This document shows positions 60,616-64,000 of a DNA stretch of 64,000 nucleotides, piece by piece. Position numbers and translations under genes: made by a program. The DNA comes from Salvia splendens (taxonomy: Eukaryota; Streptophyta; Magnoliopsida; Lamiales; Lamiaceae): contig NC_056049.1 in NCBI RefSeq assembly GCF_004379255.2, positions 3,906,001 to 3,970,000 of the forward strand, written 5' to 3'. The notes under the pieces are model-generated. The model did no database searches. It had not been told where the DNA came from and saw only the letters and a list, made by a program, of their open reading frames with translations. Each line of letters begins with the position of its first letter. Position 1 is the first letter of the stretch.

Positions 60616-62868
60616 TTCTATTGTTCTATTTGTTTGACTCCTAATTGGACAATTTCATTGATTATTTTTATAATATAGATAACTAAAAAATAACATTCAA
60701 TTTTATATTAAACATATAAATTATATATTAATTTTTATTAATATAATAATAAATAAATAAATTAGAAACTTCTAATTCATTAATAAATATTTAAATTTGT
60801 AAAACATGTTTTAAAACATGCTTTAAAATATTTAAATTTATGTTTTATTTTACACAAATCTCAAATATTAGTATTTGATCATGTTTGTGTTTGAGTTTAA
60901 GTATATATCTCAAATTTATCATAATTAAATATTTATATTTTATAAATATAACTAATTTTAAAAAGATTCGGATGATGGGGTCATAAAATTTATGACATGA
61001 TAAATTTGTCCCATTGAATTTTTAATAATACATACATAATTCGGAAATAGGCTCGTGTCAATTTTATTTTAAGAAATCAAGTTAGTATTTGTAATTTACA
61101 TGGGAACTTTATGGAACTACTGAAATACAAACATAAGTATTCGTATTTTAGTTAGATACATTATTTAATTTTGAGAAAAAGGGTAGGAGTTTGCAACACA
61201 TGATTTTCTATTTTGGTTAATATCTATTGATTTGATAAATGATGTAAATAAAATATTTTTTATATACATACGGAGAAAAAATTGAATGAAAGTGAGAAGC
61301 GATCACACAAATTATTTTAAAAATAAATTCCTGATATATAAAATTATAAATGATGCAATAGCATAAAATGTTTGATAAACTAACGTTTCCAAAATGGACA
61401 AGAGAAGGAACAGTAGATAGTGACGCATTTCTTTCTATAGTCAACAAAATTAAGATACTAGTACAAAACAAGTGTGTGACAATTTTCTCCTTATTAAACC
61501 AAACTATAGTTAGTTGGTCAATCCTACTATTAAACTTTGTTTTAATATGAAATGAACTTTCAGTTCAAGTCTCTCAATAGTGGGAGTATGATTTTTCCTC
61601 TTACTAACATCAACTATATTTTAGTCTATTTTTAATTATTTTATATGTAAGGGAATCATTACCCTAACCATATAGTAGTATAAGTAAAAGCTTAAAAGCC
61701 ATGCCAGTCTAATTTTTGAAAGAAAAAAATCAAGCTAACAAATTACTAGTAGTAATATTTTTGTGGGATAATATCATTAATTATGCTATCATACTACCCA
61801 AATACATGAAACATAATTCAGGGTATTTATTGTTTCTCAATTTCTTTTGAAACTGGGGCCTATAAGAGCAATGTTCACAAAGTAGTAAAAGATTTTTCTA
61901 CTCAATATATTGAGTCCAATGGGTATATATTATTAGGCCCATTTAACATATTTTAGCCTATAGATATTCTTACCGATTAATGGTGAATTTATATTTTGAA
62001 TATTTATGAGCCCAAACAAATCCACTTACTGCCACCTTGGCATTAATTTTAAATTCCAACTCGAAATTGTTTATTTGCGATTTTAAAATGAGTTGATATA
62101 AGTCCAAATTTGAGATATAATTGGTGATTAATGGGCTTGATTGAGGCCACGCATGAAGAGCACTATGGCCCAAATTTAAAAATTTTCCATCTATATATCT
62201 ATAAAACATAATCAAATTCACTAACCTAGAGAATTTATTTTATAAAATGTAATTTTTTAATACATTTCACATGAGTTAAGAATCTTTTTTAACCAAATCA
62301 AACCAATTCATAGTAATGGTGACCTAACATTTGAATTTCGTTCAACTGTTGACACATCAACTTATTCAGCTACTTTCTAAATTTAAATTAATTAAGCAAT
62401 ATGTTTGGATATCTTTAAACAAAGCTATAAATATTGATAACAAAACTATTAGTCAATCACAGTTAACTTTCATCTAACAATAGTGCTTCTTAATTAATTT
62501 TGGATGTATTAGATGAATGTTTTTAGCCTTCTCAATTTTTTTGGATATGTTATTAATTTTTTTTAAAATCATGCTAATTTTCTTCTATGGTTGTTGATTG
62601 TAACTCACAATATTTCTCTGGAGCATATCATCATACACCAAATGTGAAAATTAACACTAAAAAATTTGTTATATATTAATGTTTGACTACTATTTATATC
62701 ACAACTTATAATTGATTTCAGAAATGTATCTCTCCGAAGCTCAAAATTTATTACACTATGAAAAGTAAAAAAAGCAAATTAAAGTCTCATTATTTATCAC
62801 TAATTATCCTAGTGAGGCCTAACCAAACTCTTAATTAATTAAGCATCACAACTTTCTACTAATGTGCC
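60616..62868. other. AT-rich spacer
   Basis: Very AT-rich with no supported gene. The ORF at 61970-62221 and its neighbours have no recognisable content. The fragment ttaggcccatttaac near 61932 resembles a TGGGCC-type promoter motif but has no gene beside it. Confidence 0.45.
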
Positions 62869-64000
62869 CAATGGCGGATCCAGGAATAAAATTCCGTGGG
62901 GTCGAAAGAAATAATAAAATATACTAATATATACTTCCTCCGTCCCGTGCTACTCGCACGTTTGCTTTTCGGCTCGTCACAAAGTCCTTACACTATTTAT
63001 AATTTAAGTTAGAATTAATGCATTTAATTAATATGTTAGTTTAAGTTAAGAGCTCTTTTATTAAGTGATGTCTCATTACACCTAAAATTCTTTTTTAATT
63101 ACACAAAAAAATCAATCCCAAATTTACGGCCTAAAATGAAAAGTGCGAGTAGCATGGGACGGAGGGAGTATATACTTATAAAGATACATTATAAATGAAA
63201 TATCTCTATTTTATATGTACTTCTACGATATTATGAAACTGTCAAAATTAGTTGCGAAAATATCTTCTAGTTGCTGTTGTTTTTGTTCGCCATTAGCATT
63301 AGAAGAGTTGATGGAAACTCGAGATTTTTTCAAAAATGAATACTCTATCCGTCCCATAATATGAGTCACATTTGATGTAGACATGCGTTTTAAGAAATGC
63401 AAAGAATAGTGGGTAGGAAAAGTGAGTGGAACATGAGGCCCACTTTTTTATATTGATTTTTTATAATAAAATGTGAGTGAAGTGAGTTAGTGAAATGTGA
63501 GACCTATTTAACATTTATGATAAAAGTGAAATGTGACTCTTATTATAGGACGGACCGAAATGACAAAATATGACTTTTATTGTGGGACGAATGGAGTATC
63601 TATTAATCTAAAATAGAAGGTAACTAAAATCAATAATTAAAAGTAAAAGATAGATATTACTCCATCCGTCCCATAAAAATAAATACATTTTCATTTTGGA
63701 ATGTCACATAAAATTATCTCCTTTTATAGTATTTGGTAACTTCCTTTTCTAGTAGATTAGCCACATTCTTCACTAACAATACTATAATTACTTTTTCTTT
63801 CCATTTCTCTCTTATTTTAACAATTGTACATTAATTTATGTTTTATTCCAAATATTCATATTTTTATCGGACGGAGGGAATATCTATTAAAATTAGGTTA
63901 AAATTTATCGGTTACTACGATAATAAAGTAAATTAATTAATAAAACATGACTACAAGATGTTCAATAAACCATACTCCTATAATATAATGCACCGAATTT
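62869..64000. mobile_element. Second copy of the nonautonomous hAT element (partial, runs off the window)
   Basis: From caatggcggatccagg at 62869 the sequence follows copy 1 (58050 on) almost base for base in the same orientation, including the same three embedded MITEs (62934-63168, 63343-63596, and from about 63660). By eye I see only a few substitutions and one 32-bp length difference. The right end and its duplication lie outside the window; the left flank candidate is aatgtgcc (62861-62868). Confidence 0.88.

Noticed and set aside
61920..61945. Promoter motif TTAGGCCCATTTAAC as evidence of a gene
   Set aside because: No coding sequence follows on either strand within the window.

Overview
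This is a plant nuclear window, AT-rich with multi-exon GT-AG genes and many miniature transposons. The gene set (organellar leucyl-tRNA synthetase, OSCA channel, SBT2 subtilase, GT14 glycosyltransferase, EBS/SHL-type reader, JMJ25/IBM1-type demethylase) is that of a flowering plant and looks eudicot. An asterid such as a Lamiales species is possible, but that is only an impression.

Left half, genic (about 1-45.5 kb). A probable Ty1-copia LTR end (1-205) is followed by a 5'-incomplete BAH-PHD reader of the EBS/SHL family (1077-2424). Next come an intact 9-exon SBT2-type subtilase (3317-7870), an intact 11-exon OSCA1/CSC1-like channel (13993-19655) and a decayed JMJ25/IBM1-like JmjC demethylase (21783-25911). 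Then come an intact 20-exon bacterial-type leucyl-tRNA synthetase (29253-35946), a 10-exon GT14/DUF266 glycosyltransferase (37738-41154) and, on the minus strand, a 4-exon At1g16860-like membrane protein (45269-42541). Every exon chain I call intact sums to a multiple of three and gives one open frame: 814, 774, 967, 382 and 434 residues. Introns and spacers carry Stowaway-like MITEs, two related tRNA-derived SINEs (one with a 14-bp target duplication) and tandem repeats.

Right part (about 47.4-64 kb): a nested DNA-transposon cluster with readable boundaries. A hAT element (47449-50984, 8-bp duplication AATGAAAT) contains a PIF/Harbinger element (48690-50811, TTA) that carries only the accessory ORF1 gene. 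Next is a PIF/Harbinger element carrying only a transposase (51589-53538), abutting a short relative (53542-54221); the two share TAA target sites. Another ORF1-only element follows on the minus strand (54453-56042). A further transposase-only element (56636-60041, TTA) has its transposase split by a second hAT element (58050-59512, duplication CATAATAT). A second, nearly identical copy of that hAT element begins at 62869 and runs off the window. Two further PIF/Harbinger relatives lie in the genic half: 10852-12108, with an uninterrupted 201-aa ORF, and 27170-27664, nested inside a Stowaway MITE.

How it fits together. PIF/Harbinger transposition normally needs two proteins, an ORF1 Myb/SANT-like DNA-binding factor and an ORF2 DDE transposase. 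Here they sit on separate elements, and at least one ORF1 carrier and one ORF2 carrier share terminal and subterminal sequence. That would suit transposition by complementation in trans, but every coding copy in the cluster now carries stops, frameshifts or insertions. The host genes have no evident joint function and are arranged as ordinary single-gene eukaryotic units.
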